Of a stretch of 64,000 bases of DNA, positions 36,272 through 46,210 are shown one piece after another. How positions within the stretch are numbered: position 1 is the first letter of the stretch; the number at the start of each line of letters is the position of its first letter. A program made the translations under genes and the position numbers. Origin of the DNA: DATAEE01 sp036258175 (lineage in GTDB: Bacteria; Acidobacteriota; Vicinamibacteria; Vicinamibacterales; 2-12-FULL-66-21); contig DATAEE010000190.1 in NCBI GenBank assembly GCA_036258175.1, positions 1-64,000 on the forward strand, written 5' to 3'. The notes beneath the pieces are model-generated. The model ran no database searches and was not told the origin of the DNA. It saw nothing but the letters and a program-made list of their open reading frames with translations.

Positions 36272-37778
36272 GCGAGCCGGTGCGCCGCCGCACGAGCGCC
36301 GCACGGGCGACGTCCGCATCGTCGAACGGCAGGACCCGGCTGCCGATCGTCTGCGTCGTTTCGTGCCCCTTGCCCGCGACGAGTACGAGATCGGCCGGGC
36401 GCGCCTCTCGGACGGCGCGCTCGATCGCCTCGGCGCGATCGACGATCGCCAGCCAGGGCACGCGCGCCGGCACCAGTCCGCGCTTGATGTCGTCGATGAT
36501 GCGCTCCGGATCTTCCGAGCGCGGATTGTCGGACGTGACGACGACGAGATCGCTGAGCCGCGCGGCGACGGCGCCCATCAGCGGACGTTTGGTCGTGTCG
36601 CGATCGCCGCCGCAGCCAAAAACAGTGATGATCCGGCCGCCGGCAAGCGGCCGCGCGGTCTCGAGCAGGTTCTTCAGCGCATCGTCGGTGTGCGCATAGT
36701 CGACGACGACCCGGACGTCATCGCCAGGACCCGAAACCACCTGAAACCGGCCGGGAACCTGCTTCAGCGCCGCAATGCCCTCTTCGATCGCGCCGAGCGC
36801 CACGTCGAGCGCCACCGCCGTCGTCACCGCGGCGAGAATGTTGTAGGCGTTCGGCCGTCCGACCAGCGGCGATCGCAGACGGAGTGTGCCGCGCGGCGTC
36901 CGCGCGTCGAACGACAGGCCCTCGAGCGACAGCGCGAGCGGCCCGGGCGTCACGTCCGCCGGGCGATCGATCGCATAGGTCACCGGGCGTGACGCCGCTG
37001 CGGCGATTGCCGCTCCCCGCGGGTCGTCGAGGTTGACGGCCGAGGGCGCACCTTCCGGCAGGATCTCGAAGAGGCGCTTCTTCGCCGCGAAGTACGACTC
37101 CATGTCCTGGTGGAAGTCGAGGTGGTCGCGGGTCAAGTTCGTGAAAATCCCCGCCGAGAAGCGAAGGCCGTCGGCGCGCCGAAGCGCCAGCGCATGCGAC
37201 GAGACCTCCATCGCGCACGCGCCCGCGCCGCGGCTCACCATCTCGCGCAGCATCGCCTGAAGATCGGGCGCTTCCGGCGTCGTCCGCGACGCGTCCCGAT
37301 CTTCGCTCTTCGCTGACTCGGATCGACCGGGAAGGTGATAGCCGATCGTGCCGATCCGCCCGCACGGCACGCCGGCACGATCGAAAATCGAGGCGATGAG
37401 ATAAGCAGTGGTCGTCTTGCCGTTCGTGCCCGTGATGCCGACGAGCAGCAGCTCCCGTGACGGGTGGCCGTAGTGCTGGGAGGCCAACTCAGCCAGCGCC
37501 AGGCGGGCATCGGTCGTGCGAATCCAGAGGACGCCGCGGTCCGCGAGATCCCCCGGTGCGGGCGACTCTGACACGACGCCGATGGCTCCGCGATCGATCG
37601 CTTGCCGTGCGTACGCCAGGCCGTCTGCCTTCTGGCCACGCATTGCGACGAAGACGGCGCCTGGAACGACCTGTCGCGAGTCGTACGCGACCTGCGTCAC
37701 GGTCCGCTGCAGCTCTTGTCGTCCCGCCGCTTGCGCCGACTGGTCGCCGGCAATCGATACGACGTCGGCGAGGGTCAC
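36261..37778 (-). CDS. murE: UDP-N-acetylmuramoyl-L-alanyl-D-glutamate--2,6-diaminopimelate ligase
   Basis: 505 residues from a GTG that overlaps the ftsI stop (GTGA). Motifs: QVAYDSRQVVPGAVFVAMRG, LVGITGTNGKTTTAYL, MEVSSHALAL, NLTRDHLDFH and VVDYAHTDDAL. SDNPRSEDPERII contains the DNPR motif typical of meso-diaminopimelate-adding MurE, so the wall is predicted to be DAP-type. Confidence 0.97.
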   Translation of the reverse strand: MTLADVVSIAGDQSAQAAGRQELQRTVTQVAYDSRQVVPGAVFVAMRGQKADGLAYARQAIDRGAIGVVSESPAPGDLADRGVLWIRTTDARLALAELASQHYGHPSRELLLVGITGTNGKTTTAYLIASIFDRAGVPCGRIGTIGYHLPGRSESAKSEDRDASRTTPEAPDLQAMLREMVSRGAGACAMEVSSHALALRRADGLRFSAGIFTNLTRDHLDFHQDMESYFAAKKRLFEILPEGAPSAVNLDDPRGAAIAAAASRPVTYAIDRPADVTPGPLALSLEGLSFDARTPRGTLRLRSPLVGRPNAYNILAAVTTAVALDVALGAIEEGIAALKQVPGRFQVVSGPGDDVRVVVDYAHTDDALKNLLETARPLAGGRIITVFGCGGDRDTTKRPLMGAVAARLSDLVVVTSDNPRSEDPERIIDDIKRGLVPARVPWLAIVDRAEAIERAVREARPADLVLVAGKGHETTQTIGSRVLPFDDADVARAALVRRRTGSHVR

Positions 37779-39814
37779 GGTGAGATGCCCCGGATCGACG
37801 CTGACGCGGGGACGACGCGTTGGAGCTTCAGTGTGCAGGTATCGCCGCGCTCCAGCGTGGCGCCTGCCTCAGGCCGCTGATCGATGACGAACCCGTCGCC
37901 AGTGACCTGCGCGGCCAGACCCATCTGCGCCAGGGTCCGGAGCGCTTCCCTCGCGCTCAGACCGCGGAGGTCGGGCATCAGACCGTGCGCTGCGACGCGC
38001 GGGCCTGCGGCAATGACTGCGGTGGGCCGAGCGACGGCAGGACGCGCAGCTTCCGGCGTGGCCGGTCCGCGCGCGGCGATGACGGCCGGCATTGGATCGA
38101 CCGTCGGCGGCACGCCGAGCTGACGAAGTGCCGCTTCGGCGATCCGTTTGAAGATCGGCGCGGCAACCACGCCGCCGTAGTAGCCCTTGCCGTGCGGCGC
38201 ATCAATCACGACGAGGATGGTGATCGCCGGTTTGCGCGACGGCACGAAGCCCACGAACGAGGCGTGAAACTCACTGTGCGAGTACCTGCCGTTGATGAGC
38301 ATGCTGGCTGTGCCGGTCTTCCCGGCGACCTGATAACCGGCAAGCTGTGCAGTCTCAGCGGTGCCTCGCTCGACGACGGCCTCCATGATTCCAGTCAACG
38401 CCGCCGCCGTTTCTGGTTTGATCGTGCGGCGCAAAACCTGGCGCGGCGTGGCAATGCGCTGTCCGTCGCGAATGACCGCGCGCACGATGCGCGGCTGCAG
38501 CAGCTCGCCCCCGTTCGCGATCGCGCTCACTGCCGACGCCATCTGCAGCGGCGTCACGCCGATCTGGTAACCCATCGACACGGACGCCAGTGCACTGTCA
38601 TTCAATGTCTCAGGCCGCCACACGATTCCCGGACTCTCACCGCGGAAGTCGGGCGCGAGCGTCTCGCCGAAGCCGAACCGCCGCACATAGCGGCTGAGAC
38701 GCTCCGGACCAAGCCGCAACCCGATCTTCACGGCGCCCACGTTGCTCGACTTGACGATTACGTCGGTAAACGAGAGCGTGCCGTAAGTGTGCACGTCGTC
38801 GATCTGTCGCGACCCGAAGCGGATCATGCCCGCGCTGACGTCAATCGGCGCGTCGAGCGCCATCACCGACTCTTCGATCGCCGCCGCCGACGTGACGATC
38901 TTAAACGTCGAGCCCGGCTCGTAGATTTCCTGGATCGCCCGGTTGCGCTGATGCGCCGCGGGCGAGCGATTGAACGCATTCGGGTTGAACGTCGGCCAGT
39001 TCGCAAGCGCCAGAATCTCGCCCGTCGCCGGCTGCATGACGACTACGGTGCCGCCGGCGGCGTGGTGCTCCTCGATCCCGGCGCGCAGCTCGCGCTCCGC
39101 GATGTGCTGAATGTACTGGTCGATCGTGAGCTCGAGGGTCGCACCGGCGGTTGGCGGTCGCTCGATGCGGCTCGTGACGGCGTGACGCCGCGCATCCGTC
39201 TGGATCAGTACGCGTCCCGGCCGTCCGCGTATGACGGAGTCGTACGCCGCTTCGACGCCATGTAGTCCCTGGCCGTCAGTGCCGACATATCCGAGCAGAT
39301 GCGCAGCCAGGTCCAGCTTGGGGTAATAGCGGCGCGTTTCTTTGACGAAGCCGACGCCCTCCAAGCCGAGCCTGGCGACCTCGCGCGCCTCGTCCGGCGC
39401 CACCTGGCGCTTGACGAACGCGAACGCCCGCTGGCGCGACAGTCGATCCACCAGCGCGCGTCGATCGCGAGCGGAACACTCTTCGAGCACGGCGCACAGC
39501 CGCGTGGCGGTCTGGTCCGGCGTCGAGATTTCCGCAGGGACCGCATAGACCGACTCCGCGTCGACGCTGTAAGCGAGAATGTGGCCGTCCCGGTCCACGA
39601 TCTCGCCGCGTTTCGCAGGCGCTTCGATAGTTCGCAGCTGCTGCCGCTCGGCGCGGGCCATCAGCTCGTCGTGCTGCGCGACCTGCAGATAAAAAAGGCG
39701 CGCTTCGATGCTCAAGCCCCACACTCCGAACAGGACGGCGGCTACGGCAATCCGCGCGCGAAGTGTCGAGCGCCAGGGAACCGGCGGCGGGGGTGCAGTT
39801 TTGATGTCGTTCAC
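37775..39814 (-). CDS. ftsI: Septal peptidoglycan transpeptidase FtsI (PBP) with C-terminal PASTA domain
   Basis: About 679 residues from a GTG at 39814 with GGGGG upstream; a TTG at 39844 overlapping ftsL is the alternative. A single N-terminal helix (about 20-40) precedes the pedestal and the transpeptidase with SxxK (GSTFKI, Ser302), SxN (SSN, 356-358) and KTG (499-501). A C-terminal PASTA domain (LMPDLRGLSAREALRTLAQM to the end) probably senses glycan. Cross-links septal peptidoglycan with FtsW. The ADP/Pro/Ala-rich linker before PASTA is unusual in length. Confidence 0.95.
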   Translation of the reverse strand: MNDIKTAPPPPVPWRSTLRARIAVAAVLFGVWGLSIEARLFYLQVAQHDELMARAERQQLRTIEAPAKRGEIVDRDGHILAYSVDAESVYAVPAEISTPDQTATRLCAVLEECSARDRRALVDRLSRQRAFAFVKRQVAPDEAREVARLGLEGVGFVKETRRYYPKLDLAAHLLGYVGTDGQGLHGVEAAYDSVIRGRPGRVLIQTDARRHAVTSRIERPPTAGATLELTIDQYIQHIAERELRAGIEEHHAAGGTVVVMQPATGEILALANWPTFNPNAFNRSPAAHQRNRAIQEIYEPGSTFKIVTSAAAIEESVMALDAPIDVSAGMIRFGSRQIDDVHTYGTLSFTDVIVKSSNVGAVKIGLRLGPERLSRYVRRFGFGETLAPDFRGESPGIVWRPETLNDSALASVSMGYQIGVTPLQMASAVSAIANGGELLQPRIVRAVIRDGQRIATPRQVLRRTIKPETAAALTGIMEAVVERGTAETAQLAGYQVAGKTGTASMLINGRYSHSEFHASFVGFVPSRKPAITILVVIDAPHGKGYYGGVVAAPIFKRIAEAALRQLGVPPTVDPMPAVIAARGPATPEAARPAVARPTAVIAAGPRVAAHGLMPDLRGLSAREALRTLAQMGLAAQVTGDGFVIDQRPEAGATLERGDTCTLKLQRVVPASASIRGISP

Positions 39815-39830
39815 AAGGGCCCCCGCGACG

Positions 39831-40223
39831 TCACCTGGACGCAACGATGGACTTGTCGGGCGGATCCGGCGCCGGGACCCGTTCGATGACTACGGCCTCG
39901 CCCTCGACGGGCGGCACCATCCGCAGTTTTTTGATCGCGAGCGACTCGATGCGCTTCGGATCCTGGAGCGTCTCGATCTCCACGGTCAGATGCCGCCGGA
40001 TCTCCTCCTCGGCTGCGCGCTCCTGCTGCATGCGCTCGATCCGGTAACCGTGGCGCAGCAGCTCGAAATGCTGCCAGGCGGAAAACAGCAGCAGCCCTCC
40101 GAGCAGGACGCCGATGCCAACCGAGCGCCAGAGCTCACGCTGGCGCTCCTCGTCCACTTCGCGGACGATCGGGTTGTTGCGGACGTCCTTCCGGACGGCG
40201 TATTCGAAATCGATCGCTTTCAC
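39831..40223 (-). CDS. ftsL: FtsL-like cell division protein
   Basis: 130 residues: cytoplasmic head with NNPIVREVDEERQRELW, one helix (about 33-51), then a coiled coil (IERMQQERAAEEEIRRHLTV) and a short tail. Sequence similarity in this family is low, so the call rests on topology and on position between rsmH and ftsI. It overlaps the rsmH stop by 4 bp. Confidence 0.85.
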   Translation of the reverse strand: MKAIDFEYAVRKDVRNNPIVREVDEERQRELWRSVGIGVLLGGLLLFSAWQHFELLRHGYRIERMQQERAAEEEIRRHLTVEIETLQDPKRIESLAIKKLRMVPPVEGEAVVIERVPAPDPPDKSIVASR

Positions 40224-41101
40224 GCGAACCTCTCGATCGCGCGCAGCTTCGCACTGCGCGCCCGCGGATTCCGCGCCACTTCCTCATCGGACGGCACCAG
40301 CGGCCGCTTCGTCAGCAACCGCAGCGCGGCGCCCCGCGCGAGGGCGCGGAACGTCTGTTTGACGATCCGGTCCTCGAGAGAATGAAAACTGATCACGACC
40401 AGGCGTGCGCCGATGGAAAGCAGGTGTGTCACGCTGGTGAGGAACAGATCGAGTCCCTCGAGCTCGCGATTCACCCAAATCCGCAGCGCCTGAAACGTGC
40501 GCGTTGCGGGATCGATGCGCTGGTGTCCACGCGACGGAATCGAACGCCTGACGATTGCAGCAAGCTGACCTGTCCGGACGATGGGCGCCGTCCGGCGCGC
40601 GGTGACGATCGCGCGGGCGATCCGCCGCGCGTAACGCTCCTCGCCAAACTGATAAATAACGTCCGCGAGCTCTTCCTCCCGTACATCCGCAAGGAGATCG
40701 GCGACCGTCCGCCCCTGCGATTGGTCCATCCGCATGTCGAGCGGCTCGTCGCGCCGGAAGCTGAAGCCGCGATCCGCTCCGTCGAGTTGCATCGACGACA
40801 CGCCGAGATCCGCCAGCGCACCAGCGACTTCGGCGATGCCGCGCGCCGCGAAGATCGATTCGGTGTCGCGATAGTCGGCATGCACCAGCTCGACGCGATC
40901 CGCATACGGCGCCAGGGCTGCGGCAGCATGCGCCAAGGCGTCCGGGTCTCGATCGAGCCCGATCAAGCGGGTGCCGCCAGCTTCCAGGATGGCGCGCGCA
41001 TGTCCGCCCAGCCCGACCGTGCAGTCGACGTAGAGGCCGCCGCGGCCCGGCGCGAGCGTCTCGACCGTTTCGGCGACCATGACCGGCTCATGCAGCGCCA
41101 T
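40220..41101 (-). CDS. rsmH: 16S rRNA (cytosine1402-N4)-methyltransferase
   Basis: 293 residues. Methylates C1402 in the ribosomal P site. HEPVMVAETVETLAPGRGGL is the conserved start; DCTVGLGGHARAILEAGG is the SAM motif; DLGVSSMQLDGADRGFSF, the FGEERYARRIARAIV segment, FQALRIWVNRELEGL and the ISFHSLEDRIVKQTF C-terminal motif are all present. Six bp after mraZ. Confidence 0.97.
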   Translation of the reverse strand: MALHEPVMVAETVETLAPGRGGLYVDCTVGLGGHARAILEAGGTRLIGLDRDPDALAHAAAALAPYADRVELVHADYRDTESIFAARGIAEVAGALADLGVSSMQLDGADRGFSFRRDEPLDMRMDQSQGRTVADLLADVREEELADVIYQFGEERYARRIARAIVTARRTAPIVRTGQLAAIVRRSIPSRGHQRIDPATRTFQALRIWVNRELEGLDLFLTSVTHLLSIGARLVVISFHSLEDRIVKQTFRALARGAALRLLTKRPLVPSDEEVARNPRARSAKLRAIERFA

Positions 41102-41107
41102 ATAGAG

Positions 41108-41548
41108 TTAGATCCCGAATTCCGACAGCGCGCGTGCATCGTCGTCGCTGAACGGATCGCGCTGGAGCTTCGCGAGAAAGCGCTCGTGATTCCAGACATC
41201 GAGGTACTTGTGCTGACCGAGCACGTCCACGTCGCCGGTCATACCAGCCGAGTCGCGGAGCCGGGTGTGGATCAGGACTCGACCCTGACCGTCGAACGAC
41301 GTCACCTGACCGAAGTAGCTCACCCGATCGAAGAACTTCTGCCGCGCGGGGTGGGTGGTCGGGACCCGCGAGAGCTTTTCCTCGATCTCCTTCCACACTG
41401 CCATCGGGTAGAGCCTCACCGACTCGCCCGTCACGCTCGTCACGAAGAGATCGGAGCCATGCTCCTTCTGAACGAGAGCTCGAAAGGCGTTGGGGATCTT
41501 GAGCCTCCCCTTGTCATCGATTCTGGCGGCGTAATTCCCCAGAAGCAC
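41108..41548 (-). CDS. mraZ: Transcriptional regulator MraZ
   Basis: 146 residues with two AbrB-like repeats: LLGNYAARIDDKGRLKIPNA and FGQVTSFDGQGRVLIHTRLR, each with the DxKGR/DxQGR motif, and a GQHKYLDVWN tail. MraZ is a ring-forming repressor of the mra/dcw operon that binds repeats ahead of its own gene; such repeats are present here. First gene of the cluster. Confidence 0.97.
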   Translation of the reverse strand: MLLGNYAARIDDKGRLKIPNAFRALVQKEHGSDLFVTSVTGESVRLYPMAVWKEIEEKLSRVPTTHPARQKFFDRVSYFGQVTSFDGQGRVLIHTRLRDSAGMTGDVDVLGQHKYLDVWNHERFLAKLQRDPFSDDDARALSEFGI

Positions 41549-41557
41549 GAGTGTTAG

Positions 41558-41582
41558 TCCACTTCACTCCACGCTGGACCAC
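41558..41582 (-). promoter_or_regulatory. MraZ operator: three GTGG repeats at 10-bp spacing
   Basis: On the minus strand GTGGT (41578-41582), GTGGA (41568-41572) and GTGGA (41558-41562) are spaced exactly 10 bp apart, just downstream of the -10 box. In E. coli MraZ binds three TGGGN repeats with the same 10-bp period, so this is the expected autorepression site. Confidence 0.75.
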
Positions 41583-41586
41583 GGGG

Positions 41587-41615
41587 AGTCTAAAGATGGT
41601 TCTCGGCCGTGTCAA
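41587..41615 (-). promoter_or_regulatory. Sigma-70 promoter of the dcw operon
   Basis: Minus strand TTGACA (41610-41615), 17-bp spacer, TAGACT (41587-41592). The predicted transcription start falls in or beside the first MraZ repeat, so bound MraZ would block initiation. Confidence 0.75.
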
Positions 41616-41721
41616 TTGCAAAATCCAGATGTACAGTGGGCTACGCTGAATTTTCGCCGGGCGAACAAACCGGCGAAGGCCACCGGACGCCGGGCTACTG
41701 CGTGCTACGATGCGCAGTTCG

Positions 41722-42809
<1,088 letters not shown>

Positions 42810-42810
<1 letters not shown>

Positions 42811-43667
42811 TGGCTCAGCCCGATGCGGTGTCGATCGTCATCCCCGCCTACAACGAAGCAGCGGTCATCGCGGACGTCGTCTCGGCGCTCGCGCGCGCCG
42901 CCGGCTGGCGCGAGATCCTGGTGGTCGATGACGGGTCGGCCGACGAGACGGGGCCGCGGGCGGCCGCGGCAGGCGCCCGCGTCATCCGGCACCCGTATAA
43001 CAAAGGAAATGGCGCGGCGGTCAAGACCGGCGTGCGTCAGGCGACGGGCGAGTACATCCTGATCCTGGACGCGGACGGTCAGCACCGCGTCGAGGATGCG
43101 CTGAACGTGATCCCGAACCTCGGCGAGTACGATCTCGTCGTCGGCGCGCGCGATCCTTCGAGCCACGCGACGGTCGTCCGGCGGATCGGCAATGCCGGGC
43201 TGAACTGGATCGCAACGTACCTGACCGGCCGGGACATTCCGGATCTGACGTCCGGCCTGCGCGGCGCCCGACGAGAGTACCTGCGGGAGTTCCTGCATCT
43301 CCTGCCGAATGGATTCTCCACTCCGACGACAACGACGCTTGCGTTCTTGAAGGCCGGCTACAACGTGACGTTCGTTCCGGCCACTGCTGCGGCGCGCGTC
43401 GGGTCGTCGAACATCCGCACGAGTCGAGATGGCCTGAAGTTTTTTCTGATTCTCGTCCGCGTCATCACGATCTTCAGCCCCATGCGCATCTTTCTGCCGA
43501 TTAGCGCTGTATCATTCGCCGTTGGGGCTGGTTATGCCATCTGGACGATCCTGACGCAGAGCCACGTCACGAATTCGTCGGTTCTTCTCATCCTTTTTTC
43601 CGTCGTCGTCTTCCTTGTCGCGCTCGTGTCGGAGCAGATATCAGCGCTCCGTGAAGGCCGTTCGTGA
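42810..43667 (+). CDS. Family 2 glycosyltransferase, polyprenyl-phosphate type, with two C-terminal helices
   Basis: 285 residues. SIVIPAYNEAAVIADVV, LVVDDGSADETG and LILDADGQHRVED are the GT2 nucleotide-sugar and DxD motifs. Two C-terminal membrane helices (about 222-245 and 250-275) resemble DPM1/GtrB-like enzymes that charge a polyprenyl phosphate. The ATG overlaps the ychF stop (TGATG). First enzyme of the glycan locus; sugar unknown. Confidence 0.9.
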
Positions 43668-44395
43668 ATATCCTGGTCATCGTTCCGACCTACAACGAGC
43701 GGGAGAACCTGCCACAGCTCGTTCCCGCGATCCTCGGTCGTGAAGGCTACCGCCTGATGATCGTGGACGACGCGTCGCCGGACGGAACGGGCCAGCTCGC
43801 TGAAGAGCTTGCGCGACAGTGGCCGGGCAGGCTCGACGTGGTGCACCGGCAAGGCGTCCGCGGCCTTGGACGGTCTTACGTAGATGGGATGCAGCGTGCG
43901 CTGGCGGAGGGAACCGCGGACGTCATCTGCCAGATGGACGCCGATCTGTCCCACAATCCCGATCATCTCCCCGCCCTCGTCGCGGCGACCGAGTCTCACG
44001 ATCTGGTCATCGGGTCGCGGTATCTGAACGGCATCAGTGTGGTGAACTGGCCGCTGCGGCGGATCGTGCTGAGCGCGACGGCCAACGGCTACATCCGCGC
44101 CGTGACGGGACTCTCAGCGCGTGACTGCACGAGCGGGTTCAGGGCCTGGCGCCGCGAGGCACTGGCCCGGATCCCGCTGGGCGAAGTCATCTCTGACGGT
44201 TATTCGTTTCTCGTCGAGACCCTGTTCGAGGCAGCGCGGCGCGGCTGCCGGATCGGCGAGGTGCCAATCATCTTCATCGAACGACGCGAGGGTCAGTCGA
44301 AACTGTCCCGCAGGGTCCTCGTCGAGTCGCTCATCGCACCGTGGCGGCTGCGCCTGCGATCCTTGCCGGGTAAGTCGCCGCGTGCTACCGTTTAG
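43664..44395 (+). CDS. Polyprenol monophosphomannose synthase-like glycosyltransferase
   Basis: 243 residues from a GTG overlapping the previous stop (GTGA). NILVIVPTYNERENLPQLVP, IVDDASPDGTG, QMDADLSHNPDHLP, GSRYLNG, DCTSGFRAWRREAL and VPIIFIERREGQSKLS are hallmarks of soluble dolichol/polyprenol-phosphate mannose synthases (Dpm1/Ppm1 type). It probably makes polyprenyl-P-mannose for the glycan built by this locus; the donor sugar is inference. Confidence 0.9.
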   Translation: MNILVIVPTYNERENLPQLVPAILGREGYRLMIVDDASPDGTGQLAEELARQWPGRLDVVHRQGVRGLGRSYVDGMQRALAEGTADVICQMDADLSHNPDHLPALVAATESHDLVIGSRYLNGISVVNWPLRRIVLSATANGYIRAVTGLSARDCTSGFRAWRREALARIPLGEVISDGYSFLVETLFEAARRGCRIGEVPIIFIERREGQSKLSRRVLVESLIAPWRLRLRSLPGKSPRATV

Positions 44396-44405
44396 CCCTT
44401 TGGAC

Positions 44406-45197
44406 ATGGCCACGCGCGCGATGCCAGCGGCAGCGGGTCTCTCAGTCTTCTTTCCGGCGTACAACGATAGCGGGACCATCGCAAGCATGGTCGTCACGGC
44501 CGTCCAGACGGCGCGCCGGCTGACGCCTGACTTCGAGGTCATTGTCGTCAACGACGGCAGTAAAGACCGGACGGCTTCGATCCTCGACGAGCTGGCGCGG
44601 CTGTATCCCGAGCTCCGTATCATTCATCACGAACGCAATCGTGGATACGGCGGCGCTCTGCGGAGCGGATTCGAAGCGGCGCGGAAAGAACTGATCTTCT
44701 ACACGGATGGCGACGCACAGTACGACCCCGCGGAGCTGGAGCTGCTCTGGCACCGCCTGACGCCTGATGTCGATCTGGTTAACGGCTACAAGATCAGCCG
44801 ATCGGATCCGTGGCACCGGATCGTGATCGGCCGGCTGTACCACCATACGGTCAAGCTCGCGTTCGGCTTGAGGGTCCGCGACGTCGATTGCGACTTCCGT
44901 CTTATGCGCCGCTCGATTTTCGACCAGGTCCGTCTCGAGAAGAACAGCGGCGTCATCTGCCTCGAGATGATGAAGAAGATCCACGACGCCGGCGTCGCGA
45001 TCGCCGAGGTGCCGGTTCACCATTTCCATCGCGCGTACGGGCGCTCGCAGTTCTTCAACTTCCGGCGGATCGGACGCACGGCCGTTGACGTGCTGAAGCT
45101 GTGGCTGGCGCTCGTCGTGCGGCGCGAGCACCTGCGAGATCGTACGAACCTGTCGCCGACGGCCGTCGCGAGCGACCGCGGCAAGAACCCCTCGTGA
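44406..45197 (+). CDS. Family 2 glycosyltransferase
   Basis: 263 residues from the ATG at 44406. LSVFFPAYNDSGTIASMV, VIVVNDGSKDRTASIL, the RNRGYGGALRSGFEAARKE segment and FYTDGDAQYDPAELELL define a GT2 of the DPM/DPG-synthase subfamily without C-terminal membrane helices. DVDCDFRLMRRSIFD is a typical acceptor-side motif. Its last four bases overlap the next gene's GTG start. Confidence 0.9.
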   Translation: MATRAMPAAAGLSVFFPAYNDSGTIASMVVTAVQTARRLTPDFEVIVVNDGSKDRTASILDELARLYPELRIIHHERNRGYGGALRSGFEAARKELIFYTDGDAQYDPAELELLWHRLTPDVDLVNGYKISRSDPWHRIVIGRLYHHTVKLAFGLRVRDVDCDFRLMRRSIFDQVRLEKNSGVICLEMMKKIHDAGVAIAEVPVHHFHRAYGRSQFFNFRRIGRTAVDVLKLWLALVVRREHLRDRTNLSPTAVASDRGKNPS

Positions 45198-46210
45198 TCG
45201 ACCATCTCGGGTTCTACCGAGGGCGCCGCGTGCTCGTCACCGGCGGCCTCGGCTTCATCGGCAGCAATCTCGCGCGGCGGCTGGTCGATCTCGGTGCCGA
45301 CGTCCTGCTCGTCGATTCGCTAATCCCGGACTACGGCGGGAATCTCTTCAACATCGCGGGCATCGAGGACCGGGTGCGGGTCAATGTCGCCGACGTGCGC
45401 CAGGGAAGCACGATGAACTACCTGGTGCAGGACCGTGAGGTCATCTTCAACCTGGCGGGGCAGGTCAGTCACATCGACAGCATGACCGATCCGCATACCG
45501 ACCTGGAGATCAACTGCCGCAGCCAGTTGACGATGCTCGAGGCCTGCCGCCGCCACAATCGCAAGGTGAAGATGGTCTTTGCCGGAACGCGGCAGGTGTA
45601 CGGCCGTCCTGAACGGCTCCCTGTGGACGAGACCCATCTGGTCCGGCCGACGGATATCAACGGCATCAACAAGGCTGCCGGCGAGTACTACCACCTCGTC
45701 TACAACAACGTGTTCGGCGTGCGCGCCTGCTCGCTGCGTCTCACCAACGTCTTCGGACCGCGACAGCTGATCAAGCACGATCGTCAGGGATTCATCGGAT
45801 GGTTCATCCGGCTGGCTGTGGAAGGACGCGAGATCCAGGTGTACGGCGACGGTTCCCAGCTTCGCGATTTCGTCTACGTTGACGACGTGTCCGACGCATT
45901 CCTGCGAGCCGGAGCGATGGACGCCTGTAATGGCGACGTGTTCAACGTGGGCGGCGATGCGCCGATCAGCCACCGCGATCTCGTCGCGCTCCTGATCGAC
46001 GTTGCAGGATCAGGTTCGGTGCGCTTCGTCGACTGGCCGCCCGACAAGAAGATCATCGACATCGGCAGCTTCTACGCCGATTCCTCGAAACTTGCGCGCC
46101 TGACCGGCTGGCGGCCGTCCGTCAGCCTCCGCGAGGGGCTCGCCCGGTCGGTCGCGTTCTACCGCGAGCACCTCGCCCGCTACGTCGACGATCCGGCCGC
46201 AGCGGAATGA
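45194..46210 (+). CDS. NAD-dependent epimerase/dehydratase with altered catalytic tyrosine
   Basis: 338 residues from GTG 45194. VLVTGGLGFIGSNLARRL binds NAD(P). Where classical extended SDRs have YxxxK, this protein reads NGINKAAGE, with Asn in place of Tyr; the preceding AGTRQVYGRP replaces the usual Ser motif. NVFGPRQLIKHDRQGF, YGDGSQLRDFVYVDDV and FNVGGD follow. It probably modifies a nucleotide sugar or binds one without classical catalysis. It sits between a glycosyltransferase and an aminotransferase gene, overlapping both by 4 bp. Confidence 0.88.
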   Translation: MIDHLGFYRGRRVLVTGGLGFIGSNLARRLVDLGADVLLVDSLIPDYGGNLFNIAGIEDRVRVNVADVRQGSTMNYLVQDREVIFNLAGQVSHIDSMTDPHTDLEINCRSQLTMLEACRRHNRKVKMVFAGTRQVYGRPERLPVDETHLVRPTDINGINKAAGEYYHLVYNNVFGVRACSLRLTNVFGPRQLIKHDRQGFIGWFIRLAVEGREIQVYGDGSQLRDFVYVDDVSDAFLRAGAMDACNGDVFNVGGDAPISHRDLVALLIDVAGSGSVRFVDWPPDKKIIDIGSFYADSSKLARLTGWRPSVSLREGLARSVAFYREHLARYVDDPAAAE

